NCBI GenBank assembly: GCA_016707285.1
Contig: JADJIA010000001.1
Location: 310,001-374,000, forward strand
Source of the DNA: Ignavibacteriales bacterium
GTDB taxonomy: Bacteria > Bacteroidota > Ignavibacteria > Ignavibacteriales > Ignavibacteriaceae
DNA length: 64,000 bases
Direction: 5' to 3'
The notes beneath the pieces are model-generated. The model made no database searches and was not told the origin of the DNA. It was given only the letters and a program-made list of their open reading frames with translations. Positions 10,130-21,256 of the stretch are shown here, in pieces. Both the position numbers and the translations under genes were made by a program. The first letter of the stretch is position 1. The number at the start of each line of letters is the position of its first letter.

Positions 10130-10816
10130 CTATTTCTTACAAACAACGAAGATAATGTAATGATTTTTTGCAGCCACAGCTGACTCAAAGAAATTATCAA
10201 GCCTTCCGAGAAATCTTCTTTGCCGTTCCGATCTGCCAAACGCACCAATAAAACCCGCCGTGGCAAAGGTAAATGAAGAAAATTTATTACATAAAATGGC
10301 TGCCTCATCAATCGTGAGGTAACGCCAGTAAACTGCCCACTTAATAAATTTTTGTCTAAGAAATGTGTGAAGTGGTGAAGCAACAAGGTTTTCAGCAAAG
10401 AGGAGAACTCCACCCGGTTTTAATACACGGTGTATCTCCGACACACCCTTCTGCTGATTCTCAAATGAACGAAGTGCACCCAGGACTGACTTAAATATCA
10501 CGATATCAAAAGAATTATCAGAGTAGGGTAAAGAAGTCAGATCAGCATTATCATATTTGATGGTATTCGCAAGACCATACTCTTTGTGCAACTCCCTGGC
10601 TTCTTGTGTGACCCCGTTTAGATCGGAGGAAATTACGGATGCTCCTTGTTTTGCAAGCCAAAGGGAAAGACCACCATGCCTCTCCCCTATTGCAAGCGCT
10701 TTCTTACCAGACAGGTCTCCCGCATTTTCCAAAAAAAACGAAATACACTTTGACCAGTTAACAACATCCCACTCAAATACATCCTGAATAAATTTTTCCT
10801 GCGTATTCAACGACAA
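10130..10816 (-). CDS. Class I SAM-dependent methyltransferase, substrate unknown
   Basis: 228 residues. SAM-binding motif I is 'ALAIGERHGGLSLWLA' near residue 40, a slightly unusual form with GERHGG instead of GxGxG. It is followed by an acidic strand end 'SSDLNG', motif II-like 'FDIVIFKSVLGAL' near 105, and 'RVLKPGGVLLFAEN' near 130, which together fit Methyltransf_11. No transmembrane segment is evident. It sits 3 bases downstream of the PorU-like gene and may be co-transcribed with it. The substrate could be a small metabolite, quinone or lipid; nothing in the sequence decides this. Confidence 0.8.
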   Translation of the reverse strand: MSLNTQEKFIQDVFEWDVVNWSKCISFFLENAGDLSGKKALAIGERHGGLSLWLAKQGASVISSDLNGVTQEARELHKEYGLANTIKYDNADLTSLPYSDNSFDIVIFKSVLGALRSFENQQKGVSEIHRVLKPGGVLLFAENLVASPLHTFLRQKFIKWAVYWRYLTIDEAAILCNKFSSFTFATAGFIGAFGRSERQRRFLGRLDNFFESAVAAKNHYIIFVVCKK

Positions 10817-10819
10817 TCC

Positions 10820-13800
10820 CTATTTAACCTTTGCGATTTTCTCAATCGTTGTTTTGGTTTTGTCTTTATATTTTGTTATCAACTTGTAAAGGTAAACGCC
10901 ATTGGCAATTTCATCACCATCAGCATCCCTGCCATCCCAATAGATTTTATTTAAACCGATTTGCATTGATGTTGAAGGAATTACCAGTTCTTTGATGAGT
11001 CTTCCGGCGATGGTAAATATTTTTATTTTCACTTCATCCGGCAGAGTGTTCCCTCGCAATTCATATGTGAACCAGGTTTCATCCGTAAATGGGTTTGGAT
11101 AGTTGTAAATACGCTCAATTGCATCTTTGTCAAACACAAAAAACTGGTATTTTTGTGCAACACTGCTATAAGGAATGTCGGAAGCATCTTTAGTGAACAC
11201 CTCCAAAGTTTGTTTCCCCTCTTTAAACACCGGCTTCCAACTGACATACAATTTAGAGTTTGGATAAGGTGTGTAGGAGAAGTGTACACTGTCTTTTACA
11301 AATCCGATTGGCTTGCCATTGTGTACGATACTCAATCTTGTTGTATCCAGCGGCAAAGGACTGTTGTCAGTGAGAGTAATCTCAATCAGAGGACTATTGG
11401 CGATGATATCACCATTAATGATCTCTTTTCCGTCAAAAGTTAACTTGAAATCGGGTTTTATTGTATCTCTTGCTACATAAAAACTGTCAGCCACAAGATT
11501 GTTAAAAGTGAACATTTCGGTTCCATCCATTGTAACAACAGCTTTTACCTTGTTGTGAAATACAATTTTGAAGTGTTGATTGTATGTTTCACAGTATAAA
11601 ATGAATCAGTTGGGATTTTGATCTTTGTAGTGTAAAAGGGCTCGTTTGCTGCACCGAGATACAATTGCACAAGACAACTATCAGAATCAACCTTCCCCAC
11701 ATTTGTAATTTTCAAATCGATGTTTATATCAAATCCTTGCATCAAACTGTCGGGGGTAAAAGTGAAATCGTTATTGGAAATAGTTATTTCCGGCAGTCCG
11801 GTTGATGCTTCAAATGCCACCTTTTTAAGATAAATCGGATTTGTTGACGAAAGTGATGAATCTGTAAAAGTAAAAAAAGCTTTCAATCTTGTATATACAG
11901 ACTCATCCACCTGATTAAGTGGATATGGTGAAGCAACATTTACGGCAAGTGTATCCCAATTAAGAGTCTGACTGTTAAATCCGGCTACTGAGGCAGTGAA
12001 TTTGGCTAAGGCCGACCCGCCAACGATGTCATAAGTAAAGTTCTTCCACTCTCTCGCCGGTCCAACCTCGGTTGAAGTAACATTACCATGCGCATCAAAA
12101 TAGTAACCTGAAAACACCCCGATTCCTTTAATAAGATGACTTCCGCGTATATAATTTGCAGCAACAACTTCATCTCTTGTATCATCATAATACCATGATG
12201 AAAATTGTTTTGCCAATCCGGTTCCGGGCAATACAGTGAACCACTCACCAAGATAGGTGCCGTCACTGATTTTAAAAGCACTCATGAAACCGGAATTAAA
12301 ATTTTCAGCGACATAGAGGATATCATCAACCACGAAAAAACCGCTAATCCAACCTTCAGGATAAGATTCAAGTAAAGGATAGACATATTCTCTTTCCAAC
12401 GCAAAATTGTTTTCCGATTCAAACACCCTCAAAGCATACACATTTTTGCCTTGAAGATTTTTGATGGCAAGATTATAAAGTTTGCTGCCGCTTGATGAGA
12501 TAAGAAATTTACCGTTTCTGGGCATTGCAGTCTCAAGATCGATGAGACTGTCAGGAATAACAACAGTGTCCATCTCCCCGGTGGATGGGGTTAATCGAAG
12601 CAGGTAGGCAGGGCTCTCTTGCGGGATATATATTTTTTCCTTTATGGTGGTGAACTGCAGCCTGATTTGCTCATAAAAGCCCGGAACAACTCCATAATAT
12701 TCTCCACGGGTTGTGCCGTTGTTCCCTGTCCCAACAATATGAATTTCCGATTTACCTTCCGGGTTATTCTGGTAAGCACTGAACCAGTATTCCGCCAGGT
12801 AATAGTAGGTACCGTCACCCGCGAAACAATTTAATGCAATAGTGTCTAATTCAGAAACAGCATCGAGATCAATTTTATATTTTAATCTCGATAGTTGCGG
12901 TTTTGGTATGTTGAGTGAGGTATTTAGAGTGAGACCATTCAACTGATTTGAGAAATTTACATTTTCTGTCTCAAAAAGACGCAACTGTGTACCTGAATAA
13001 GTGAAACCTTCCATTGGTGGGTCGATAGTATTAAAAGTTCGAGTTGAAGACCACCTGCCCAGGTTGTTGCCGTCCACAATTCTTGAACGCCAGAAGAACC
13101 TGCCGGGGGTAAGAGTAGTGTTTTTGTAAGTTAATAAACCATCAACACCCGTAAGATTTCCACTACTTACAAGAGGCGACACAAAAGTGAAAGATGTATC
13201 GAACTCAACCTGATAACTAAAATTCCGGTTAATATAATAGCCAATATCTGAAATTTTTATTTCCGGGTTGATCGAAGAAGTATAGCCATCTTCAGGAGAG
13301 ATGATACTTGGATCCGAAATGTTAAACACGGCCATAACACTTGATGCAATGTTATCTGAGTGATCATCTTCAGGCACGAGATTGTCATCGTTAATTTCGG
13401 CGGTTAATGTGATCAATCCACTTTTCTTGGGGATCCAGACAAATTCAGTTGAATCGTTGTTACCAAATCCGGGGATTCGTTTGGTTGCAACCACTCCCGA
13501 AGTATCTTGCGAAGAAAAGCGGAGTTTTACTGTTACACTGTCGTTGGTTCTGATGCCAAAATTTGACATTGTAAGTTTAATTTTTACTGTATCATCCACG
13601 AGTGGATTTGTAGTTAAAAACCTCAAATCACTGTTTTCAAGAACAAAGTCGGGTTTTTTCGGAAGTACAATTTCCAATCCCGGTTCACCAAGATAGGTTA
13701 ACAAAGCAATCTGATTTATATAATAACCGACGGGAGGAGTTCTCACTTTTGAAGCAAGAATCGCTTTACCGGAGATTGTGTTTTTTTGATTAAACACCTC

Positions 13801-16566
13801 ATCAAAAAAGAGACTGTTATAATAAGTGCCTATCTGCCAGAGAGTAAGCCCCGAACTGCCAAAAAATCCAATTGCTCCTTTATCCGGTATCTTAACAAAC
13901 TGTTCACCAAACACATCCTGATTATCAAAATGCGCCGTATAACAAGTAACACTTATAATTAGTGGCAGTCTGCCGGCATTATTCAGTGTGTAAATATCGT
14001 TATTCAGGAAGGTCAAATCCCATTGATACCCACCCCCATGTCCATAATAGTTGGCGAGCACAGCACCCCTGTCAAAAGCACTCTTTATCTCCGGGGTTGA
14101 ACCCTGGTAAGGGATCTCTGAAGGATTGTTGGGAAAGCGAATCACAACTGATGAATTATATCCAAGGGGATCAAGAAAATTTTGTTTCAACTTCAAAGAT
14201 TCACGGTTAAATCCAAATTGAAGTTCATCATTTGCATCGATTCCGGAAGATAATAACATAACAGTTTCACGCCATTTTTTTCCGTTGTCCGTTGGGTAGT
14301 TTTCAAGTTTATCGAGGAATGTCATCCCTTCTTCAACAGTTTCGATTGATATCCTTGACAATGCCATATCAGGGGTAACACCATTTCCGGTTACAGCTAC
14401 AAAACCATTGTCACTCGCAGATTGTCCATACTGATACGAGTGAAAAGGAATCGACGGAATATAGTTTTCTCTGCTCTCGGGCAAAATTTTTCTGTAATCA
14501 TAACTCATATCTCCGACAAGCGTAACATAAAGCGGTGCAGGTCGTGTAAAGGAGTTAAAGGCAAATGCCAGAAAATCTCTGATGGCATAAGGATCCATCA
14601 AACCGTGAGAAAACTCATCATAGATTTCAAGCACATCAGCGATGAAAACCCGTGGAGGTGTTGTGCCACTTCCGACAGGTTTGCTCCTTCTGAATGTAGC
14701 AAGTCTCTCAGCTACACTGCGGAATTTTGGATGGGTGACGATAATATAGTCTGCGCCATTTGCGATATCCCTGAGGCGGGAAGGTGTATCAACTCTGATC
14801 GAGTCAACAGATTTACCATACAGCGAATCAACTGCGAAATACTCTGATGGAGTATAGACACTATCCTGAAATAATGCCACACCATTGGGTGGCCCCGTTA
14901 ACAAATTGTTAACATATACAACATTTTTTGCAGGTACATATACAAGCATTGAAGGAGATGTCCATTGCCACATGTAATATCTCACATTGGTGTTGTATCC
15001 ATCAGGACTTTTAAAGAAATAATGATCTCCATGGGTTCTGTTCATTTTAAAATATTCAAGTTCGATCCAGTTTAGCCTGACTTCATCATTTCCGCCGCCC
15101 GTGCAGACATCACCATCAAGGATTATTTTAAGCTGGTTGCCGGTTGAAACAATAACTATCGAATCATTTATCGATTGGAATGTTGTGTCGAATGTGAATG
15201 CTTCCTGCCCGTTCCATTTCCTGATACCAATTAATTTGTCATTCAGGAAAATATTTACACTGTGCACAAAATTACATGGCACAACAGTTGTCGTTAATCC
15301 ATGCAGATTTAACTTTACTCTAAAATAACGAATATCAGGACTGATATTTAGAGGCGCATCAAATCGTTGAGAATATCCTATCTCAGGGCTTCCGTTTTTG
15401 GAGGTCAGCTTTTTCCAATACCAATAATCTCTTTTTTCATTCGGAGCCCATCCCAGTCGTTCATAAATTTCATCATTCTCCCAACGGACAGTTGCTTTTA
15501 CAGTGTTTACCTCAGGTTGACTGACAGTTGGAGACCCCGTTTTGCTGATATATCGTAATCCTGCAGTGTCAGCTTCATAAGAAAACCAAAAAATGTTCGA
15601 TTTATTATATAGATTCATTTTGGTATAGGGTGATGGGGGAACACTGTCGCCAACAAAAATGATATAGTCACCAGAGCTAAAACGAGAATTATTACTGAAA
15701 ACGGAAAGCGGCACTTCGCCTGATGTTGAGAAAATCTGTAATTTTTCAACTCTGATATTTCTGTCGGTCGGCATTCCCGCAGCAACCAGTTCATCGTAAG
15801 TGAGTTTATAAACATCTTTTTTGTTTAAAAAGAGCTTAAAATATTGTTTATCGGGGTTATACCAGTTGTCATTCTGAACAGCAACACCGTCTTTCAGGTT
15901 TTTCTTCTCACCGATCCAGTTTTTGGCTTCGTCAAAATTTAACACCGCATTTTGTAAAAATTCCAGGGTAGCAACATCTTCAATCCCCTGAACTGTGAAA
16001 CCGTCGTTATACTGATTGTTAAAATCAACCCGGACGGTTATCGAGTTATATTTTACGATCTCCCTTGAAACAGGATTATATTGATAGGGAGAGAGGATAA
16101 CAGGCTGAACCTCTGCAAAACGAAATGAATATCTGCCTTCAAGTCTTGCAAGACCGTTAGGGAAATTTTTATCAGAATTGTAAACATCTTTATCATAAAA
16201 GAGTTGATCAGGCTCAAATGTTAGCGAATCAATAAGCGTGAAAGGCAGAATAAAACGATTATCGACACTTCCTTTTTCAGAAGCAATGATCTGTATTTTT
16301 GGGTTTGCGTTGTAATTGATGCCGAGTGAAACCGAATATTCCGGAATTGTGGGCTCACCCGCCTTGATAAAATACATTCCTTCACCGGAAAACCAGGTAA
16401 ATTTCCTTCCGTTTACAATGGTATCTCTCATTTCAGCGAAATCTCTGAAATCAAACTTTATAACTGCATATTCTGCATTTCTTTCTAATATTTGATATTT
16501 TTGGGGTAGAGAGTTGATTGTAAACAGCGGAAGAAAGAATATTATTAATCCGACAATTCTGGGCAT
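10820..16566 (-). CDS. porU: PorU-like T9SS sortase / gingipain-family C25 cysteine peptidase, broken by one missing base
   Basis: Repaired length is about 1915 residues, large for the family. A signal peptide-like start (hydrophobic residues 5-20) is followed by a propeptide-like beta domain. The C25 caspase-fold domain covers roughly residues 560-930, with catalytic His in 'YYGHGGG' near 842 and Cys in 'ISVTCYTAHFD' near 874. CARDB/Ig-like and propeller-like segments follow. The C-terminus has 'NYPNPF', 'WDGRDADGDEIANGVYLYKL', a FlgD-like domain seen at the end of PorU sortases. The frame breaks in an A4 run (plus strand 11566-11569); one extra A joins the two parts as 'TSKIVFHNKVKAVV'. PorU cuts T9SS sorting domains and attaches cargo to the surface. 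A secreted protease is the alternative reading. Confidence 0.8.
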
Positions 16567-16652
16567 AAATTAACCATTGTTTGCATAAAATGAAATTTAA
16601 TTTACAACCAAATCATTCAGTAAAACAAGTGAAAAAAAAGTGGTATTCAGGG

Positions 16653-18293
16653 TTAAAAATAGAGGAGATTTATGGATGTATAAAAATAGTTCTCCGGGAC
16701 CGGGGCATTAAAATTACTTTTGTTAAAAACATACCCCGCCTTAATAAGTGTGTTGGCACCGGGAGTATAAAAAAGTAAAAACTCTACAGTTGTTGTGTTC
16801 TGAAACTCCCCTGCTAAAAACCAGGCATCTTCTGATGAAAATTGATTTGTGCTAATGAAAAATGATCCACCATGATTTTGGAGAAGATTTCCTGAATTAT
16901 CATAGATGTTTTCTCCGTGTCTGATATGTTTAATATCCATTGACAGCCTCAAACGGGGTGTAAACTGATAATCGAGGTGGAGATTTAACATCTCGGAATT
17001 GGGTTTAATATCTATTCCCAAAGGGAAACTGTTGTTGGTATAGGCAAGGTTTTCACTTTTACCGGGATGAGAAAATGTGTAGGGTCTCACAAAATAGTAA
17101 GTTAAACCAGCAGTTAATCTACCGGCAAACTCCGGGATATAAAGAAGCCCGCCCATAAATGAGAAACGATTATTAAACTTCTGGAATTTGCCCGGTTGAA
17201 GAAATTCAAAATTTATGTCATCAAATATCATGCTGCCTGTTAACTCAATTCCGTTAACGGGTTTATAGCGGACATCAAGCCCGATAAAAGAATTGTCGAG
17301 ATCTTCAAGTGAGCGTTGTGCCGATTCCCAAAATAAAAAAGGGTTAAGATAGGCAAGATCAACTCCCCTGTTTGCGTAAACAACTGACTGCCAAACTGAG
17401 ATGTTTAGTCTTTTGGACAGATTCACCGAGATTCTGTTTTGAGCTGTATATTTTTCAGCACGGTTTTTATAGTCACCCGAAATCGAATCCCCCGGTGTAA
17501 TAAATTGTGGAGTGACTAACCATCCATGCAGATAATTGTAAGTGAATAGTTCTGTTTTTATCTCGAAACTGATTTTATCAAAAAACTGTGAGACACCCGA
17601 GATTTTATCTTTATTATAAAAATTCTCTCCCCACTCTGTCCTGTTTCTTGAAATAGAGCCGGAAAAAATATCATGTTCAATAAAAATCCCCCCCTCGCTC
17701 CCATCAAAATGGTTCAAACCTGTTTTCCTGAATGTAAATTTTTGAACAACTATTTTATCAATCGCGTTTACTTCACGAGAGCCATAGGCATTCCCGTTCC
17801 ATGCAATTATATAGGCAGATAACCAGTTTTTATAAATAAAACGAACATACCCGCCGTATCGCAGGTAAAAAGCAGTTTTGTCCGAATAAGAATCATCGCC
17901 GACACCATGTGCTGTCAGATTAAGGACAGGGTCAAGAGTAACAAAATAATTCTCTCCGGAATATTCAAATAAATGGACCGGCTCTGCGGAAGTTGTATAG
18001 TCTTCGAAATTAAATTCTTTGTTATCCCTCTGCGAAAGAAACATCTCTTCATAAAAACTCAATTCTTCTGAAAGTGATACGGGAAGGGAGTTTTTTACAT
18101 TAAGCAGCTCGGAAAGATTTTTTTTGATTTCAGTTTTACTTTTGGGCAGAATAGCACCATCATAATAAGGGATATATCCGGCAACAGAGGCTCTTCTCAG
18201 GAAAGAATATACGGGGTGTTCGGAATTTACGGGCTCAGACTGTGCAAAAATGGATGAGAGGGAAAGAAAGGTTAACAGGATTACCTTTTTCAA
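16653..18293 (-). CDS. Outer-membrane beta-barrel protein, possibly Wzi-like capsule/polysaccharide factor
   Basis: 546 residues with a clear signal peptide ending 'SSIFAQSEP'. The rest alternates in the way of outer-membrane strands and finishes with 'YTSINLLYF', a C-terminal phenylalanine typical of barrels recognised by BamA. Aromatic-rich strands such as 'FYLRYGGYVRFIYKNWLSAYI' segments and 'LAYLNPFLFWES' resemble proteins annotated as capsule assembly Wzi family. The sugar transferase lies 3 bases upstream, supporting a part in surface polysaccharide export or anchoring. The family assignment is from general pattern only, so treat the Wzi label as tentative. Confidence 0.62.
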   Translation of the reverse strand: MKKVILLTFLSLSSIFAQSEPVNSEHPVYSFLRRASVAGYIPYYDGAILPKSKTEIKKNLSELLNVKNSLPVSLSEELSFYEEMFLSQRDNKEFNFEDYTTSAEPVHLFEYSGENYFVTLDPVLNLTAHGVGDDSYSDKTAFYLRYGGYVRFIYKNWLSAYIIAWNGNAYGSREVNAIDKIVVQKFTFRKTGLNHFDGSEGGIFIEHDIFSGSISRNRTEWGENFYNKDKISGVSQFFDKISFEIKTELFTYNYLHGWLVTPQFITPGDSISGDYKNRAEKYTAQNRISVNLSKRLNISVWQSVVYANRGVDLAYLNPFLFWESAQRSLEDLDNSFIGLDVRYKPVNGIELTGSMIFDDINFEFLQPGKFQKFNNRFSFMGGLLYIPEFAGRLTAGLTYYFVRPYTFSHPGKSENLAYTNNSFPLGIDIKPNSEMLNLHLDYQFTPRLRLSMDIKHIRHGENIYDNSGNLLQNHGGSFFISTNQFSSEDAWFLAGEFQNTTTVEFLLFYTPGANTLIKAGYVFNKSNFNAPVPENYFYTSINLLYF

Positions 18294-18296
18294 CTA

Positions 18297-18923
18297 CTAT
18301 ACATTTCCTTCGTTTGTAATTACCACTTTGGGGGTGCGAAGAACAATTCTGAGATCGGACCAGAAAGTTGCATCTTTATAATATGCAATTTCCATTACAA
18401 CTCTCTCCTCAGGAGAAAGTGTTTGTCGCCCATTAATTTGTGAAATGCCGGTAATCCCGGGTTTAAAGTTGAATACTTCTCTTTGATCAGGTGAGAACTG
18501 ATCGGTAATCTTGGTTAGTTCAGGGCGTGGACCCACAATGCTCATGTCACCTTTAAGGACATTAATTGCCTGGGGAATCTCATCTATGGACATGCGGCGT
18601 AAGATTTTGCCAACCCGGGTCAAACGCGGATCATCCTTCTGTGTAAAATCGGGACCTAATTGCTCGGCACCATCGATCATTCCACGAAGTTTAATCATTT
18701 TAAACGGTTTTCCGCCAAGACCGGTGCGGTCCTGGATGAAGAAGGCATCGCCTTTTGATTCAATTTTTATTGCTATTATAGAGATAAGCAATACAGGCGA
18801 CGATAGAATAAGCGCAAGGCTGCTCAGAATTATATCTGTAAGCCTTTTTATAAAACTTCCGTATCTTCCCATAGGGTTGTCAATATCTTCACCGTGCCAA
18901 TTACTTCTTAAGCTATCTTGCAA
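18297..18923 (-). CDS. Monotopic sugar-phosphate transferase for polysaccharide initiation
   Basis: 208 residues, the short PglC-like form of the bacterial sugar transferase family (PF02397), without the multi-helix N-terminus of WcaJ. It moves a sugar-1-phosphate from a nucleotide sugar to undecaprenyl phosphate at the inner membrane. A single hydrophobic re-entrant helix is at residues 29-50. The motifs 'KMIKLRGM', 'RRMSIDEIPQ' with the catalytic Asp-Glu, 'GDMSIVGPRPE' and 'KPGITGISQINGR' follow in order. It is the upstream gene of a pair with the outer-membrane barrel at 16653. Which sugar it uses cannot be told from sequence. Confidence 0.88.
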   Translation of the reverse strand: MQDSLRSNWHGEDIDNPMGRYGSFIKRLTDIILSSLALILSSPVLLISIIAIKIESKGDAFFIQDRTGLGGKPFKMIKLRGMIDGAEQLGPDFTQKDDPRLTRVGKILRRMSIDEIPQAINVLKGDMSIVGPRPELTKITDQFSPDQREVFNFKPGITGISQINGRQTLSPEERVVMEIAYYKDATFWSDLRIVLRTPKVVITNEGNV

Positions 18924-19052
18924 ATCGGCTTTTTGATCTCCGTTAGTTATCTCAATTTTGTAACCTTCAAAACTAATGTTTTTTTAGATTTTATCAAAAC
19001 TAATAAGCGTCAAAATCAATATTAATTTACAGAATTCAACGGGGCTCACACT

Positions 19053-19745
19053 CTAAAGGTCACCCGTCACTGGTCTGAGAACTATCTCCTCTGCCACCAT
19101 ATTCCCCGAACCGGTTAAAAGTTCAACGACGAACGCGGCTACATCCTCCGGTTTCATCATACGGTCTTTGTGTCTGTTTCTTACTTTTTCGTCCCAAATG
19201 GGGGTTTCCGTGGCACCGGGGAGAACATCAATCACTTTTATGTTGTGCTCTCTCACCTCTTCTCTGAGTACTCTGCTGTATTGAAGAAGCCCGGCCTTTG
19301 TCGCAGAATAGATGCTGCTCCCTTTTAGAACTTTAATTGCTGCCACTGAAGATATATTTATGATAGTACCCTGTTTTTTGGAAATCATTGACGGAAGCAC
19401 CGAATGAATTGCATAAACTGATCCCAGCAAGTTGGTTTTAATTATTCCATCAACTTCTGCAATCGAAGTTTCTGCTGCATTCTTAAAAACAGTAATTCCG
19501 GCAGAATTTACCAGAGCATCAGGTCCTTCAGACGAAAAAGTTTTTTTATAAAATTCTTCTACTGATTTTGAGTCAGAAACGTCACACTGACTTACAACCA
19601 GAGCACCGGAGTTCAACTCATTTGAAAGCAATTGCAGTTTTTTTGCATCCCTCGATGTTGCCACAACCGAAAGCCCCTTTGCGAGAGCCTCGTTTACAAT
19701 AGCCTTCCCTATCCCTGAGGAAGCACCTGAAACCCAAATTTTCAT
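19053..19745 (-). CDS. Short-chain dehydrogenase, candidate sepiapterin reductase
   Basis: 230 residues. The NAD(P)-binding 'GASSGIGKAI' is at residues 6-15, 'NSAGITVF' near 85, the catalytic Ser in 'INISSVAA' near 133 and Tyr/Lys in 'YSATKAG' near 146, so it is a complete classical SDR. It is the last gene after folE, with which it overlaps by one base (TAATG), and is in the same run as a PTPS homologue and phenylalanine hydroxylase. From that context I infer the final reduction of 6-pyruvoyl-tetrahydropterin to tetrahydrobiopterin, the role an SDR plays in Chlorobium. A general SDR of other function would look the same, so the specific name is withheld. Confidence 0.85.
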   Translation of the reverse strand: MKIWVSGASSGIGKAIVNEALAKGLSVVATSRDAKKLQLLSNELNSGALVVSQCDVSDSKSVEEFYKKTFSSEGPDALVNSAGITVFKNAAETSIAEVDGIIKTNLLGSVYAIHSVLPSMISKKQGTIINISSVAAIKVLKGSSIYSATKAGLLQYSRVLREEVREHNIKVIDVLPGATETPIWDEKVRNRHKDRMMKPEDVAAFVVELLTGSGNMVAEEIVLRPVTGDL

Positions 19746-20321
19746 TAGATCAACCTGCTGTCATTTGCTCTAATCAAACTTAAAAATTCCACTCTTGTTT
19801 TTGGATCTGTCTTAAACACTCCATGCATGGTTGATGAAGTGGTTGAAGAGTTTTGTTTTTCAACACCACGCATCATCATACACATGTGGTAAGCTTCGGA
19901 AACCACCGCCACACCTCTTGGTTTGAGATGTTCATTTATTGTATCTGCTATCTCCTTTGTCATTCTTTCCTGCACCTGCAAACGACGGGCAAACACTTCA
20001 ACGATTCTTGGTAATTTACTTAGTCCAACAATCTTTCCGTCGGGGATATACGCAATATGCACTTTCCCAAAAAATGGTAACATGTGATGTTCACACATAC
20101 TATAAAAATCGATGTTTCTTACAAGCACCATCTCGTCATAATCTTCATTAAAGATTGCACCATTTAATACCTTTGAGATATCTTTATTATAACCTGAAGT
20201 GAGGTATTCATAAGCTTTTGCCACCCGTTTTGGTGTTTTTTAACAGCCCTTCTCTTTCAGGATTCTCGCCAATCTCAGTTAATATGGTTTCCACCAATCC
20301 TTGTACTTTCTCAATATCCAC
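19745..20321 (-). CDS. folE: GTP cyclohydrolase I, broken by one extra base near its N-terminus
   Basis: It converts GTP to 7,8-dihydroneopterin triphosphate, the first step of folate and biopterin synthesis. Zinc ligands are visible in '[10 protein letters not shown]' and 'HMCMMMRGV'. The family N-terminus '[22 protein letters not shown]' is found only by removing one A from an A6 run (plus-strand T run 20236-20241). Without that repair translation would begin at an internal ATG at 20224 and lose some 32 residues. The likely start is the GTG at 20321, two bases after the stop of the PTPS gene. Repaired length is about 191 residues, normal for the family. In this operon the product probably feeds tetrahydrobiopterin as well as folate. 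Confidence 0.93.
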
Positions 20322-20323
20322 AA

Positions 20324-20739
20324 TTATGCTCCAAAATATTCAACATAGTTATTCTCAGTCTCCGACAATTTGATTTTATAGAGTCTCCCGTTTGGAATTT
20401 TGTCCACAAGTTGATCCCAAATTTTTACTGCTATATTTTCAGCGGTCGGAATTACATCTTTCATAAAATCCACATCAAGATTTAAGTGTTTATGATCCAC
20501 TTTCCTGATTACATTTTCTATTATGATCTTCTTTAAAACTTTAAGATCAATTACATAACCCGTTTTTTCGTCGATCTCCCCTCAACAACCACCTCAAGCA
20601 CATAGTTATGACCGTGACCGTGGTAATTGTTACACTTGTCGTAAATCTGTTCATTCTCATCGTCGGTGAATGAAGGATTATAAAGCCGGTGTGCAGAGGA
20701 AAAAACTTCTCTTCTGGTTACTAACATTTTTTTTGCCAT
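20324..20739 (-). CDS. 6-pyruvoyl-tetrahydropterin synthase / QueD family enzyme, broken by one missing base
   Basis: Repaired length is 138 residues. The N-terminal half has 'FSSAHRL' and 'KCNNYHGHGHNY', which carry the zinc histidines and catalytic Cys. The frame breaks in a G4 run (plus strand 20578-20581); one more G restores 'VEGEIDEKTGYVIDLK', and the C-terminal half then runs to 'SETENNYVEYFGA'. Both eukaryotic-type PTPS (biopterin) and QueD (queuosine) belong here. The 'CNN..GHGHNY' form is closer to PTPS, and the neighbours folE, SDR and phenylalanine hydroxylase favour biopterin synthesis. A dual or queuosine role cannot be excluded. It starts 6 bases after bcp. Confidence 0.88.
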
Positions 20740-20745
20740 CGGAGA

Positions 20746-21201
20746 TTAACTCAAAGCTTTCTTCACTTCTTCAGTGTGACCGTCAACTTTTACTTTAGAA
20801 AAAACTGTCTTGATAATTCCGGCTTCGTCCACTATGAATGTTGTCCGTTCAACTCCCATATATTTTCTGCCATACATGCTTTTTTCTTTCCACACACCGT
20901 AGTTCTCGAGCATCCCCTTGCTCTCATCACTAAGAAGTGTGAAATTCAGGTTATATTTGTCCACAAACTTCTTGTGTGATTTTACAGAATCACCACTGAC
21001 TCCCACGATAGCAGCATTTATTCCTTCAAATATCGAAAGTTCATCTCTAAAACTACAAGCTTCTTTTGTGCATCCACTCGTATCATCTTTTGGATAAAAA
21101 TAGAGAACAATCTTTTTCCCAATGAAATCAGATAATTTAACAATATTTCCATCCTGATCGGGCAATTCGAACCAGGGTGCTTTATCTCCGGGGTTTAACA
21201 T
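20746..21201 (-). CDS. bcp: Thioredoxin-dependent peroxiredoxin (BCP/PrxQ type)
   Basis: 151 residues. It reduces hydrogen peroxide and organic peroxides using thioredoxin. The peroxidatic and resolving cysteines are both present, five residues apart, in 'DTSGCTKEACSFRDE' near residues 45-50, after 'VLYFYPKDD', as in PrxQ. It lies between phenylalanine hydroxylase and the pterin genes in the same direction with short gaps. A protective role for a peroxide-leaking iron hydroxylase would make sense, but that is my inference. Confidence 0.92.
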   Translation of the reverse strand: MLNPGDKAPWFELPDQDGNIVKLSDFIGKKIVLYFYPKDDTSGCTKEACSFRDELSIFEGINAAIVGVSGDSVKSHKKFVDKYNLNFTLLSDESKGMLENYGVWKEKSMYGRKYMGVERTTFIVDEAGIIKTVFSKVKVDGHTEEVKKALS

Positions 21202-21256
21202 TTTTATTTCTCCAAATATTTGTTCTAATTAAATGTTATAACATTGTTTTTAATAA

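Noticed and set aside
20324..20739. Naming the PTPS homologue queD
   Set aside because: The fold covers both functions. The motif form and the surrounding biopterin genes favour PTPS, and no other queuosine gene is in the window.
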